Made by a program: the position numbers and the translations under genes. Shown in pieces: positions 19,615 to 27,796 of a DNA stretch of 64,000 nt. Source of the DNA: Halorientalis sp. LT38 (GTDB lineage: Archaea; Halobacteriota; Halobacteria; Halobacteriales; Haloarculaceae); NCBI RefSeq assembly GCF_037031225.1, contig NZ_JAYEZN010000001.1, positions 3,162,001 to 3,226,000 of the forward strand, given 5' to 3'. Position 1 is the stretch's first letter. Each line of letters opens with the position of its first letter. The notes under the pieces were generated by a model. That model saw only the letters and a program-made list of their open reading frames with translations, had not been told where the DNA came from and searched no databases.

Positions 19615-19647
19615 CGATAATGGGGGTTTGAGGGGGTCTATTAGTCA
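19615..19647 (-). promoter_or_regulatory. motif shared with the gdhA upstream region
   Basis: On the minus strand AAACCCCCATTATCG (19629-19615) matches AAACCCCCTATTGTCG at 17750-17765 except for one added T and one A/G change. A second C-run, TAATAGACCCCCTC, precedes it, echoing the AATAG of the first locus. It lies about 80-110 bases before the start of the second glutamate dehydrogenase gene. A shared regulator of the two gdh units is a reasonable inference. Confidence 0.4.
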
Positions 19648-19723
19648 CTACTGAAATCAAATTTTCTGTGAGTCGGCGGATAGAATGGGTAATTTTTGGT
19701 GGTTCCGCTGCCCTCGCTGTGAT

Positions 19724-20977
19724 ATGTCGGACGTAAATCCCTTCGAGAGTCTCCGGACGCAGATCGACGAGGCAGCACAGTACCTGGACGTGGCCGACGG
19801 CGAACTCGAGCGACTGAAATCGCCCGAGCGGGTACTGGAAGCGAATCTCTCCGTCGAGATGGACGACGGATCGATCGAGGTGTTCCGGGGGTACCGGTCG
19901 CAGTTCAACGGGGATCGGGGTCCGTACAAGGGCGGTATCCGGTATCACCCGGCGGTGACCCGCGACGAGGTCAAGGCGCTGTCGGGGTGGATGGTCTACA
20001 AGACGGCGACGAGTGCCGTCCCGCTCGGGGGCGGGAAAGGCGGGATCGTCATCGACCCGAGCGAGTACTCCGAATCCGAACTCGAACGGATCACGCGGGC
20101 CTTCGCGGCGGAGTTGACCCCGCTGATCGGTGCGGACCGCGACGTGCCCGCCCCGGACGTGAACACCGGTCAGCGGGAGATGAACTGGATCAAAGACACC
20201 TACGAGACCATCGAGAACACGACGGAGCCGGGGGTCATCACCGGCAAGGACCTCTCAAGCGGCGGGAGCGAGGGACGCGTCGAGGCGACGGGCCGCTCGA
20301 CGGTCGTCGCGGCCCGGGAAGCCTTCGACTACCTGGACAAGGACGTGGAACACGCGAGGGTCGCGGTCCAGGGGTACGGTAACGCCGGCTGGATCGCGGC
20401 GAAACTCGTCTACGAGATGGGCGCGAACGTCGTCGCCGTCTCTGACTCCAGCGGCGCCATCTACGGCGAGGACACGCTCGACCCGGTCGACGTCAAGGAG
20501 TACAAGCGTGAAACGGGTAGTGTCACCGGATACCCCGACGCGGACCGGGAACTGACCAACGACGAACTGCTGACGCTCGACGTGGACCTCCTGATTCCGG
20601 CCGCGCTCGAGAACGCCATCGACGAGTCACTCGCGCACGACATCGAGGCCGACGTCGTCTCCGAGGCCGCGAACGGCCCGATCACGCCGGCCGCCGACGA
20701 CGTCCTCCGGGAGACCGACACGCTCGTCATCCCGGACATTCTGGCGAACGCGGGCGGCGTCGTCGTGTCCTACTTCGAGTGGGTGCAGAACCGCCAGCGG
20801 TTCTACTGGACCCGAGACCGCGTCAACGAGGAACTCGACGGGAAGATCGTCGACCAGTTCTGGAACCTCGTCGAGGCCTACGAGGACCGCGATCTCCCGT
20901 CGCTCCGGACCGCCGCCTACGTCGTCGCGCTCGAGCGCGTCATCGACGCCGGGGAACAGCGGGGCACGTGGCCCTGA
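19724..20977 (+). CDS. glutamate dehydrogenase (second copy)
   Basis: 417 residues from ATG at 19724 ([19 protein letters not shown]). The frame opens 13 codons earlier ([12 protein letters not shown]), but the chosen start matches the family. Motifs: [19 protein letters not shown], active-site lysine in [45 protein letters not shown]. In the substrate region [11 protein letters not shown] of the first copy is replaced by [10 protein letters not shown], so kinetics may differ. It has its own upstream region with an AT-rich stretch (AAATCAAATTTT near 19655) and the C-run motif described separately. Monocistronic, followed by an unrelated UPF0179 gene. Confidence 0.93.
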   Translation: MSDVNPFESLRTQIDEAAQYLDVADGELERLKSPERVLEANLSVEMDDGSIEVFRGYRSQFNGDRGPYKGGIRYHPAVTRDEVKALSGWMVYKTATSAVPLGGGKGGIVIDPSEYSESELERITRAFAAELTPLIGADRDVPAPDVNTGQREMNWIKDTYETIENTTEPGVITGKDLSSGGSEGRVEATGRSTVVAAREAFDYLDKDVEHARVAVQGYGNAGWIAAKLVYEMGANVVAVSDSSGAIYGEDTLDPVDVKEYKRETGSVTGYPDADRELTNDELLTLDVDLLIPAALENAIDESLAHDIEADVVSEAANGPITPAADDVLRETDTLVIPDILANAGGVVVSYFEWVQNRQRFYWTRDRVNEELDGKIVDQFWNLVEAYEDRDLPSLRTAAYVVALERVIDAGEQRGTWP

Positions 20978-21094
20978 CTCCTGCCCTCGCTCTCGGTCCG
21001 GACCGTTGATTTGGCAGCGAGACTCGCCGCCGACGGTATCCCGCCTCGACGGGACGGCGGGAGACTTAACCGCGGGCCGGGAGTAGTGTCGTCT

Positions 21095-21550
21095 ATGACG
21101 ACGGTCACGCTCGTCGGGACCCGACTGGCGGAGGTCGGGACCGAGTTCGTCTACCACGGAGAGGCCGACGCCTGCGAGGGCTGTCCCTACCGGGATCAGT
21201 GTCTCAACCTCGCGCGCGGCCAGAAGTACCGCGTGACCGCGGTCCGCGAGAACGCCTCGACGCTCGACTGCGCCGTCCACGATTCGGGGGTGACGGCCGT
21301 CGAAGTCGAACAGGCACCGGTCCTCGCGAACGTCGACGCGAAGGGGGCCTACGCGGGGAGCAAGTCCGCCCTCGAAGGGCCGTGTCCCCACACCGGCTGT
21401 CCCTCTCACGAGTACTGCGAACCCGCCGGCGCGGAGTTCGAGACGGAGTATCAGATCGCCGAGGTGGTCGGGGAACCACCGCACGACTACTGCATGCTCG
21501 ATCGGGACCTGACGCTGGTGGAGTTCGCACCGCCTGGCGAGGAAGAGTGA
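21095..21550 (+). CDS. UPF0179 family protein
   Basis: 151 residues from ATG 21095 (MTTVTLVGTRLAEVGTEFV). The protein has seven cysteines, in the pattern CEGCPYRDQCLNL, CAVHD, CPHTGCPSHEYC and HDYCMLD, typical of the archaeal UPF0179 family and suggesting a metal or Fe-S site. Function is unknown. The stop is four bases from the end of the convergent gene at 21555. Confidence 0.88.
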   Translation: MTTVTLVGTRLAEVGTEFVYHGEADACEGCPYRDQCLNLARGQKYRVTAVRENASTLDCAVHDSGVTAVEVEQAPVLANVDAKGAYAGSKSALEGPCPHTGCPSHEYCEPAGAEFETEYQIAEVVGEPPHDYCMLDRDLTLVEFAPPGEEE

Positions 21551-21554
21551 GCGA

Positions 21555-22346
21555 TCAGGATTCGAGCGTGCCGACGCGGTCGGCGGCGTAGCCGAACACG
21601 TTCTCGTAGCCGTATGCCGACATCAGCACGGGGTAGAAGTCCTCCTCGGCGACGTACTCGCGACCGTCGGCAGAAGCGTATGGCTGGCCCGTTCGCACCT
21701 GCCGGAAGTTCGTCGCGTAGACGTCGTAGGCCTCCGCGTGATCCTTGGGGACGGACGCGGTGAGCCGGTAGACCGGGAGTTCGTCGCGATGGGGCGCGCC
21801 CTCGTCGGGGAGTGCGCCCGCCGCGGCCAGGAACTCGCGGGTCACCTGCACGGCGTTCTCCGCGGCCGTCTCGGAGCCCTGGAAGCCGCACTCGACTTCG
21901 ATCAGCCGGCGGGTCACCTCGAACAGCCGGCCCTCCTTGAAGTCGCAGGTCTCGACGACGGCGTCGACGGTCAGCCGGGGGCAGATCCGGCGTTCGTACT
22001 CGCGGACCCGGTCGACGAGTGCAAAGAGGCCGTCGTAGGACTGCGTGGAGTGCAGCGCGAGGATCTGACAGTCCGCGACCTCCATCGCCAGCTCGTGGGC
22101 CAGGCGGCTCTCGTGGGTCTCGCCGTCGGGATCGCCGGGGAACGCGCGGTTGAGGTCTTCCTCCAGGTATCGGACTCCCTGCTCCTGGGCCGCCTCGTTC
22201 GCGATCACGAACTTGACGGGGCGCTGGTAGTCGAGATCCGCTGCTAGCAGGGTCTCGACGGCGTGCACGCCACAGGGTTCGTCGCCGTGGATCCCCCCGA
22301 CGACCGCGATCTGGGGGGTCCCCTCGCCGACGGTCTCGACTCGCAT
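21555..22346 (-). CDS. succinylglutamate desuccinylase/aspartoacylase-family zinc carboxypeptidase-like protein
   Basis: 263 residues of the M14-like AstE/AspA family. Zinc ligands appear as GGIHGDEPCG (His and Glu, residues 17-26) and the later ILALHSTQSYDG (His). NEAAQEQGVRYLEEDLNRAFPG is the substrate-binding segment. Family members remove acyl groups from amino acids; the substrate here is not known, and the downstream region (PYASADGREYVAEEDFYPV) is as in other haloarchaeal homologues. The start ATG at 22346 gives the expected MRVETVGEGTPQIAVVGG. No operon partner. Confidence 0.87.
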   Translation of the reverse strand: MRVETVGEGTPQIAVVGGIHGDEPCGVHAVETLLAADLDYQRPVKFVIANEAAQEQGVRYLEEDLNRAFPGDPDGETHESRLAHELAMEVADCQILALHSTQSYDGLFALVDRVREYERRICPRLTVDAVVETCDFKEGRLFEVTRRLIEVECGFQGSETAAENAVQVTREFLAAAGALPDEGAPHRDELPVYRLTASVPKDHAEAYDVYATNFRQVRTGQPYASADGREYVAEEDFYPVLMSAYGYENVFGYAADRVGTLES

Positions 22347-22457
22347 CGGTAAACAGCAACCGGTGGCGCGTCTTAGTACTCACGGAACGGTGATGGGTTC
22401 GGCCGACGACAGGTTTCCGGGGCGCTCGGTCGGCGGGGAAACTGGGCCAAAATCGGA

Positions 22458-22952
22458 TCAGTGTTCGAGCGACTCGGCGTAGGCGAAGTCCACGGCGGTC
22501 GCGTCGGGCAGCCGATCGTCGAGTCGGATCTGCCAGCCGTCGAGTGCGTCGGGGTCGGACAGGGCGTTGGTCAGGACGGTGCGCACGTCGAGCAGATCGA
22601 CGCCGTAGTAGTCCCGGGGGACGTCCCGGAGGTACTGCAGGGCCGTCCGGAACAGCGACCGCATACCGTCGTCGTCCTCGAAATCCACGTGCTTGTACGC
22701 ACCCGCGGCGACCTGGACCATCCCGTGGCAGAATTTGCTCTCCGTCGAGCCGCTGCCGTAGTTGTACCACTCGTCTTCGAAGCAGTCGTGGGCCTCGTGG
22801 TACGCGCCGGCGTTGTAGAGTGCGACGCCGTGGACCGTCGCGCGACGGAGCGTCCCGTGCTCCCATCGGGCCGCCCCGGGGAGCCAGCCGGTGGGGGTCC
22901 CCTGCGCCGGCGGCCCGACGGAGTCGTCGCGCGTGTGTTCGGTCATCACCAT
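22458..22952 (-). CDS. DUF309 domain protein
   Basis: 164 residues from ATG 22952 ([12 protein letters not shown]), or 162 from the ATG at 22946. The DUF309 signature is visible: [20 protein letters not shown] followed by [19 protein letters not shown]. The frame continues upstream through non-conserved sequence. DUF309 proteins are small helical proteins of unknown function found in bacteria and archaea. Divergent from the histidine kinase gene with a spacer of about 110 bases. Confidence 0.85.
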   Translation of the reverse strand: MVMTEHTRDDSVGPPAQGTPTGWLPGAARWEHGTLRRATVHGVALYNAGAYHEAHDCFEDEWYNYGSGSTESKFCHGMVQVAAGAYKHVDFEDDDGMRSLFRTALQYLRDVPRDYYGVDLLDVRTVLTNALSDPDALDGWQIRLDDRLPDATAVDFAYAESLEH

Positions 22953-23064
22953 GCCTTGGGCGCGAGCATCCCTCAATCCACCGACCCGGCCCCGAAACGA
23001 ACGGCCCTGGGGCCCGAGCCCACTGGGTTTATGCCTTCGTGTCGGCAAGGTGAATGGAACGACG

Positions 23065-23964
23065 ATGAACCGCTCACGGTTCGCGAGTCTCACGCCGCTG
23101 TCGATCACGCTGGTGTACGTGGCGGTCGGGGGCGCGTGGATCGCGATCTCGGACCGGCTCCTGGTCACCTTCCTGTCGCCGGGGCCGGTGTTCGACGCCG
23201 TGATGACGGCGAAAGGGTGGCTGTTCGTCGCCTTTTCGGGGGTCCTGCTGTACGCGATGCTCTCCTACCGCGAGCGCGAGGTTCGCGGGGCGCGGACGCA
23301 ACTCGAGCGCTCCCGGACGCAGCTGTCGATCCTCCACCGCGTGCTGCGCCACAACCTCCGCAACCACTGTACCGTCGTCCGGTCCTCGACAGACCTGCTC
23401 GAGGGGGAGGCGGTCGACGACGAGGTCCTCGCACGGATCGAGCGGACGACCGACGACCTCGTCGCCCTGAGCGAGAAGTCCCGGCAATTGAAGGCGATGC
23501 TCGAGACCGACGACGAGCCGCGAACGGTCGATCTGGCGGCGGACGTCCGCGACCTCGTCGCCGACTACGAGGCGGCCTACCCCGAGGTCACCTTCGAGAC
23601 GGACCTGCCCGACGCGGCGCCGGCCGACGTCGCGGATCGGTTCGACGTCGTCCTCGCGGAACTCGTTCGCAACGCCATCGCTCACCACGACGCGACGGCG
23701 CCGACGGTTTCGATCACCATCGCGACCGACCCCGGCGGTGAAATCCGACTGGACGTTGCCGACGACGGCCCCGGGATCCCGGAGATGGAGCGGGGCGTCC
23801 TCGAAGACGGGACGGAAGAGCCGCTGTACCACTCCCAGGGTCTCGGCCTGTGGATCGTCCGCGTGTTCGTCCAGCAGTCGGGCGGGACCGTCGACGTCGT
23901 GGACAACGAACCCCGCGGGACGATCGTGCGACTGCGACTTCCCGCCGGTGACGCGGCCGGGTGA
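23065..23964 (+). CDS. membrane sensor histidine kinase
   Basis: 299 residues. Two membrane segments (about 11-29 and 50-68) come first, then a coiled stretch and the H box [11 protein letters not shown] with the likely phospho-acceptor His96. The N box is [12 protein letters not shown]1 is DDGPGIP and G2 [12 protein letters not shown]. There is no PAS or GAF input domain, so sensing is by the short membrane part. ATG 23065 lies about 31 bases after the TATA-like GTTTATGC (23027-23034), which supports a leaderless start; GTG 23050 with AAGG before it is an alternative. No response regulator gene is adjacent. Confidence 0.88.
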   Translation: MNRSRFASLTPLSITLVYVAVGGAWIAISDRLLVTFLSPGPVFDAVMTAKGWLFVAFSGVLLYAMLSYREREVRGARTQLERSRTQLSILHRVLRHNLRNHCTVVRSSTDLLEGEAVDDEVLARIERTTDDLVALSEKSRQLKAMLETDDEPRTVDLAADVRDLVADYEAAYPEVTFETDLPDAAPADVADRFDVVLAELVRNAIAHHDATAPTVSITIATDPGGEIRLDVADDGPGIPEMERGVLEDGTEEPLYHSQGLGLWIVRVFVQQSGGTVDVVDNEPRGTIVRLRLPAGDAAG

Positions 23965-24010
23965 CCGACCATTCGACGGCCGCCTGTGGGACTGTGCGTT
24001 TCCGTGGCAC

Positions 24011-24018
24011 CTATATAC
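24011..24018 (+). promoter_or_regulatory. TATA-like box of tRNA-Leu
   Basis: CTATATAC is placed 27-34 bases before the first base of tRNA-Leu. Confidence 0.65.
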
Positions 24019-24044
24019 CGCCGCTCCCCCACTTCTGGACGCGT

Positions 24045-24128
24045 GCGAGGGTAGCCAAGCCTGGAAACGGCGGCGGACTCAAGATCCGCTCCCGTAGGGG
24101 TCCATGCGTTCAAATCGCATCCCTCGCA
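24045..24128 (+). tRNA. tRNA-Leu(CAA)
   Basis: 84-base class II tRNA. Acceptor GCGAGGG (24045-24051) pairs with CCCTCGC (24121-24127), discriminator A at 24128. Anticodon stem GCGGA/TCCGC holds the loop CTCAAGA, anticodon CAA at 24080-24082. The long variable arm (TCCCGTAGGGGTCC region) and the T arm ATGCG-TTCAAAT-CGCAT are complete. No intron, no encoded CCA. Confidence 0.95.
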
Positions 24129-24136
24129 CTGTTGGC

Positions 24137-24246
24137 CACTGCGGCCCTCGCAAACAGTGCGGGAAGATCCGCGAGGTCGACCGGACGGGAGACCTCGTTG
24201 CGAGCGGGACGCGCGGTATGCGTCCCGCGAGTGGAGCGATCTTCCC
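24137..24246 (+). repeat. cloverleaf-like multi-stem element just downstream of tRNA-Leu
   Basis: A nested set of perfect stems: outer GGGAAGATC (24161-24169) with GATCTTCCC (24238-24246); inside it CGAGGTC (24172-24178) with GACCTCG (24191-24197), and GCGGGACGC (24204-24212) with GCGTCCCGC (24220-24228). Together they form a three-way junction. In front of it CACTG (24137-24141) pairs with CAGTG (24155-24159). It may be part of the tRNA precursor trailer, a separate RNA or a repeated genomic element; no sequence of this kind occurs elsewhere in the window. Confidence 0.6.
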
Positions 24247-24363
24247 TCGCAACCTAACTCTCGAAACGTTCGATAGCGACGCCGTTGCGAGAGGTGGTAA
24301 AAAGAGCCGGTTCTAGCCGGGGCATTTCTAAATAGGTTGAGGCGGATTACTGCAGCATAGTTC

Positions 24364-25533
24364 ATGAGACGTCGCACATTACTTGCGACGGCTGGCACGT
24401 TGCTCACAGCGGGGTGTGGGGGCCTCCAGAGCGGGAGCCGAGGGTCGGGCGGCCGCGGGGCACACGTCGACGGCCTGATCAACAACACGAACGAGTCCGA
24501 GTTCGACTTCTCGGACGCCATCGAGGACCGGAACTTCTCGATGGGGGACGTCAACGACGTGGAGTTCGAGTTCAACGAGAGCAAGTTCGCGGCCGACTTC
24601 GAATCGAAGGCCGGCGGGGCGAGGGAGGAGTCGGGGACGCCGATGGAGACGGATCCCAGGGCCACCGAACTGATGCAGGAGGCCATGACTGGCATCCAGA
24701 AGGCATACGAGGCGTACGTGTCCCAGGCGGGGAGCGACGCGACGTTGATGGACGTGGGGATTACGCTCGATTCGTTCAACGCGCTACGGGTCCGGCGACT
24801 GGCCAAGGAGGCCCGGACGCCGCTCGAAGAGGCGACCGAGTACGCTCCCGAGGGCCAGAAACAGGTCGTCCTGGCGCTGGTCCAGGTGACCATCTTCCTC
24901 GAGGATCTGGCGCGGGTCCGCAGAGCGCTCATCGACGCGTACGACGATTTCGTCTACGCCGTCGAGCGGCTGTACGCCGAGAGTACGACCCGGGCGCGGT
25001 ACACGGTCAGCTCCATCCGGGAGTACCGGAAGAGCGCGAAGCAGATGTTCCGCCCACTCAAGCGGGAGATCGACGAGGGGGCCATGGCCGTGTTCACGCC
25101 GGTCGGAAGCGTCTACGACGACAAGATCGACCAGATCGAGGCGGAACTGGACGGGCTTCGATGGGGGGCCGAAGGGGTCATGGAGATGGCCAAGGCGCTG
25201 GAGAAGTGGCCGGGCGCCGTCGAGGCCTACCTCGACAGGGATTACGAACGGGCAGTGAACAGGCTGGATACGGCGGCGTTCGGGTTCAGCTACGCGCGTT
25301 CCGACTTCGAGCGCATCGACCAGGAGAGCGGGATGACCGACCTGACGGGCGAGATCGCTCGCGTCGCAGGCACGCTCGAGACGACGGCCGACGCGCTGGG
25401 CCGGAGCGCGTCGGCGAAAGTCGAGGACGATCCGCAGCGAAAGTTCTTCGAGGCCCAGCGCGCCGCCGAACGGGCCGTCAACGGGGACGAGATCGTCTCG
25501 GAGATGCGGACCGCTAACCGGATCATCACCTAA
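24364..25533 (+). CDS. Tat-exported lipoprotein of unknown function
   Basis: 389 residues with N terminus MRRRTLLATAGTLLTAGCGG: twin-arginine-type charged start, hydrophobic stretch and a lipobox with Cys18, so a haloarchaeal lipoprotein anchored on the outer face is likely. The mature part starts with a Gly/Ser linker and an acidic, Asn/Phe-rich region, then becomes mostly helical (YEAYVSQAGSDATLMDVGI, ARVRRALIDAYDDFVYAVE). No enzyme motif is recognised. A TATA-like TTCTAAATA at 24326-24334 is 30-38 bases before ATG 24364, giving a very short leader. Monocistronic. Confidence 0.75.
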   Translation: MRRRTLLATAGTLLTAGCGGLQSGSRGSGGRGAHVDGLINNTNESEFDFSDAIEDRNFSMGDVNDVEFEFNESKFAADFESKAGGAREESGTPMETDPRATELMQEAMTGIQKAYEAYVSQAGSDATLMDVGITLDSFNALRVRRLAKEARTPLEEATEYAPEGQKQVVLALVQVTIFLEDLARVRRALIDAYDDFVYAVERLYAESTTRARYTVSSIREYRKSAKQMFRPLKREIDEGAMAVFTPVGSVYDDKIDQIEAELDGLRWGAEGVMEMAKALEKWPGAVEAYLDRDYERAVNRLDTAAFGFSYARSDFERIDQESGMTDLTGEIARVAGTLETTADALGRSASAKVEDDPQRKFFEAQRAAERAVNGDEIVSEMRTANRIIT

Positions 25534-25569
25534 CGACGGATCTTTTGAGGGGGCCGGTCTGCCCTCGGT

Positions 25570-26370
25570 ATGGACAGAGAGCGAAGGACTTCGCTCGCGA
25601 CTCGCGCGGCCAGGGCCGGCGGCGCCGTCGCGGGCGAGCGGTTCCGGACGGATCTCCGCGTCGAGACGAAAGCGCACAAGAACGACCTGGTGAGCGCCGC
25701 CGACGCCGCCGCCCAGGATCGGGTCGTCGCGATCCTGTCGGGCGAGAGCGACGCACCGGTCGTCGGCGAAGAAGACGAGACGCCGTCGACGCTCCCGGCG
25801 TCCGGGCCGGCCTGGGTCGTCGATCCGATCGACGGGACGGCGAACTACCTCCGGGGGCTGCGGGTCTGGACGACCAGCGTCGCCGCCGTCGACGACGGCC
25901 GGCCGGTCGCGGCGGCGACGGTCATGCCGGCGATGGATGACGAGTACCTCGCCGGCGCCGACGGGACGCGGCTGAACGGGGAACGGGTGACGGTCAGCGA
26001 CCGGGACGACGTGGAGACCTTCGCGGTCGCGGTGCTGGGCTGGGGGCCACAGGGCGAACGGGACGCCTACGCCACGCTGTCGGAGGCGGTCGTCCGGGAC
26101 TGTGGGGACATGCGCCGCTTCGGCAGTATGCAGTCGGCGCTGGCCTTCGTCGCGAGCGGCGGGCTGGACGCGGCGATCACGACTCGGCGGCCCAACCCGT
26201 GGGACTCGGTTGCGGGAGTCCACCTGATTCGCGAAGCCGGCGGCACCGTCACGGATCTCGCGGGCGAGCGCTGGCGGCCGGACAGTCAGGGCCTCGTCGC
26301 CTCGAACGGGGCGGCCCACGATCGGCTGGTCGAGATCGCCCGGCGAGTGGCCGCGGCGGCGGAGGACTGA
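25570..26370 (+). CDS. inositol monophosphatase family protein
   Basis: 266 residues. Metal and substrate motifs of the IMPase/FBPase superfamily are present: GEEDET (first metal ligand), [12 protein letters not shown] and the C-terminal [17 protein letters not shown]. Archaeal members hydrolyse inositol-1-phosphate and often fructose-1,6-bisphosphate; the substrate cannot be decided from sequence. It begins 36 bases after the lipoprotein gene and is followed by a DUF63 membrane protein after 44 bases, perhaps in one transcript. Confidence 0.9.
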   Translation: MDRERRTSLATRAARAGGAVAGERFRTDLRVETKAHKNDLVSAADAAAQDRVVAILSGESDAPVVGEEDETPSTLPASGPAWVVDPIDGTANYLRGLRVWTTSVAAVDDGRPVAAATVMPAMDDEYLAGADGTRLNGERVTVSDRDDVETFAVAVLGWGPQGERDAYATLSEAVVRDCGDMRRFGSMQSALAFVASGGLDAAITTRRPNPWDSVAGVHLIREAGGTVTDLAGERWRPDSQGLVASNGAAHDRLVEIARRVAAAAED

Positions 26371-26414
26371 ACCGGATCGGAACCCTGAAACGGTCGGGTT
26401 GCGCCCTGTCGAGC

Positions 26415-27554
26415 ATGGAAGTGACCGAGCGATTGGACGTCGGCCGCGCCTGGGCGGCGACCGCCCTGGCCGGCGTCGCGGCACTGGTTCTCGGCTCGTT
26501 GGTGCTCTCCGACGCGGTCTACCGCGGCTTCGTCTGGCAGTACTTCTGGGGGCCGGTGTACGCCGACGCCCACAACGCCGTGTGTGCCGCCCACCGCGGG
26601 GGCACCACGGAGTTGCTGTACAGCAACGTCGCGTGCCAGCAGGCGGTCTCCGGGGGTGCGGTCGTCGCCGAACCCGGCTACACCCTCGTCTCGGAGGTCG
26701 GCTACATGATCGTGCTGCTGTTCGGGCTGATCGGCGTCCTCCAGCTGATCCGCCGGCTCGGCGTCGGGACGGACCGGAACCTCTTCTTCGCGCTGGTCCC
26801 GTTCATGCTCTTCGGCGGCGCGCTCCGGGTCGTCGAGGACGCTAACGACGCGGTCCCCGAGGGGGTCAGCCAGGCCATCGCCTACCCGTGGAACACGCTG
26901 CTCATCAGCCCGATCATCTACGTCACCGTCTTCCTGGTGACGCTGGGCTCGCTGCTGGTGACGGTCTGGCTCCGCCGCCGCGGTCGCGTCGACTCGTACG
27001 CCAGGCCCATGATGGCCGCCGGGAGCGCCGCCTTCCTCCTGACCTTCGGCTATCTCGTCGCACTCAGTTTCACGGCCGACTACGTCGATTTCCACCCGCA
27101 GGTGCTCCTGTCGGTGGTGGTGATCGCCACCGCCCTCTCGGTGGCCGTCTACGCGGCCGTCGAGAAGTACCGGCCCGGAATCAACGCCGGAACTGGACTC
27201 ATCGGGCTGGTCGTCCTCTGGGGGCACGCGATCGACGGCGTCGCGAACGTCGTCGCCGCCGACTGGCTGGGGGCGCTGGGCGTCGACCTGAACTACACGC
27301 CGAAACACCCGGCCAACGAGTTCATCATCAACACGGCGAGCGCGATACTGCCCTCGGGACTCGTCACGGCCTTCGGGTCGTCCTGGCCCTTCCTGGTGGT
27401 GAAACTGCTGGTCGCGCTGGCCGTGGTCTGGATCTTCGACGAGGCGATCTTCGAGGAGAGTCCGCGCTACGCCCTGTTACTACTGACCGCCATCGTCGCG
27501 GTCGGGTTGGGTCCCGGAACCCGCGACGTGATCCGCGCGACGTTCGGCATCTAG
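26415..27554 (+). CDS. DUF63 family membrane protein
   Basis: 379 residues with about eight to nine hydrophobic segments. DUF63 proteins are archaeal multi-pass membrane proteins of unknown function. Conserved pieces include [15 protein letters not shown] near the first helix, [17 protein letters not shown], and [17 protein letters not shown], with acidic and His residues inside membrane regions that could form a channel or an active site. Upstream sequence is close to the IMPase-like gene; its stop is four bases from the end of the minus-strand zinc-ribbon gene. Confidence 0.85.
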   Translation: MEVTERLDVGRAWAATALAGVAALVLGSLVLSDAVYRGFVWQYFWGPVYADAHNAVCAAHRGGTTELLYSNVACQQAVSGGAVVAEPGYTLVSEVGYMIVLLFGLIGVLQLIRRLGVGTDRNLFFALVPFMLFGGALRVVEDANDAVPEGVSQAIAYPWNTLLISPIIYVTVFLVTLGSLLVTVWLRRRGRVDSYARPMMAAGSAAFLLTFGYLVALSFTADYVDFHPQVLLSVVVIATALSVAVYAAVEKYRPGINAGTGLIGLVVLWGHAIDGVANVVAADWLGALGVDLNYTPKHPANEFIINTASAILPSGLVTAFGSSWPFLVVKLLVALAVVWIFDEAIFEESPRYALLLLTAIVAVGLGPGTRDVIRATFGI

Positions 27555-27751
27555 CTGTTCTCCAGGGCGGATTCCGGGTAGTACCGACCGCCGCAGTTCT
27601 GACACACTGCCACGGTCACCGTCGTCCCCGCGCGGTCGATCTGTCGCCGGACGAGTTCCTGACCACAGTCTGCACACGGGAGATCGAACTCCGTCGTCAT
27701 GCTGTTCGGGCCGCTATCGGACGACACCGTCGAGTCCGCGAGCAACCCCAT
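27551..27751 (-). CDS. small zinc-ribbon protein
   Basis: 66 residues from ATG 27751, with CADCG and CQNCG forming a probable zinc ribbon. The TATA-like box on the minus strand (27772-27780) is 21-29 bases before this ATG, which favours a leaderless start here over the internal MTTEFDLP at 27700 (49 residues) or the earlier one at 27766. It is 45 bases downstream of the YcaO-fusion gene on the same strand but seems to have its own promoter inside that gap. Function unknown. Confidence 0.72.
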   Translation of the reverse strand: MGLLADSTVSSDSGPNSMTTEFDLPCADCGQELVRRQIDRAGTTVTVAVCQNCGGRYYPESALENS

Positions 27752-27771
27752 GTGTACGTTTCCCAAGGTCC

Positions 27772-27780
27772 GTATTAAAA
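27772..27780 (-). promoter_or_regulatory. TATA-like box of the zinc-ribbon gene
   Basis: TTTTAATAC (minus strand) 21-29 bases before ATG 27751. Confidence 0.5.
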
Positions 27781-27796
27781 CTTCGCCGACCTGATG

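Noticed and set aside
24784..26484. A 566-codon open frame on the minus strand
   Set aside because: It is antisense to the lipoprotein and IMPase-like genes and is Arg/Pro-rich without domains.
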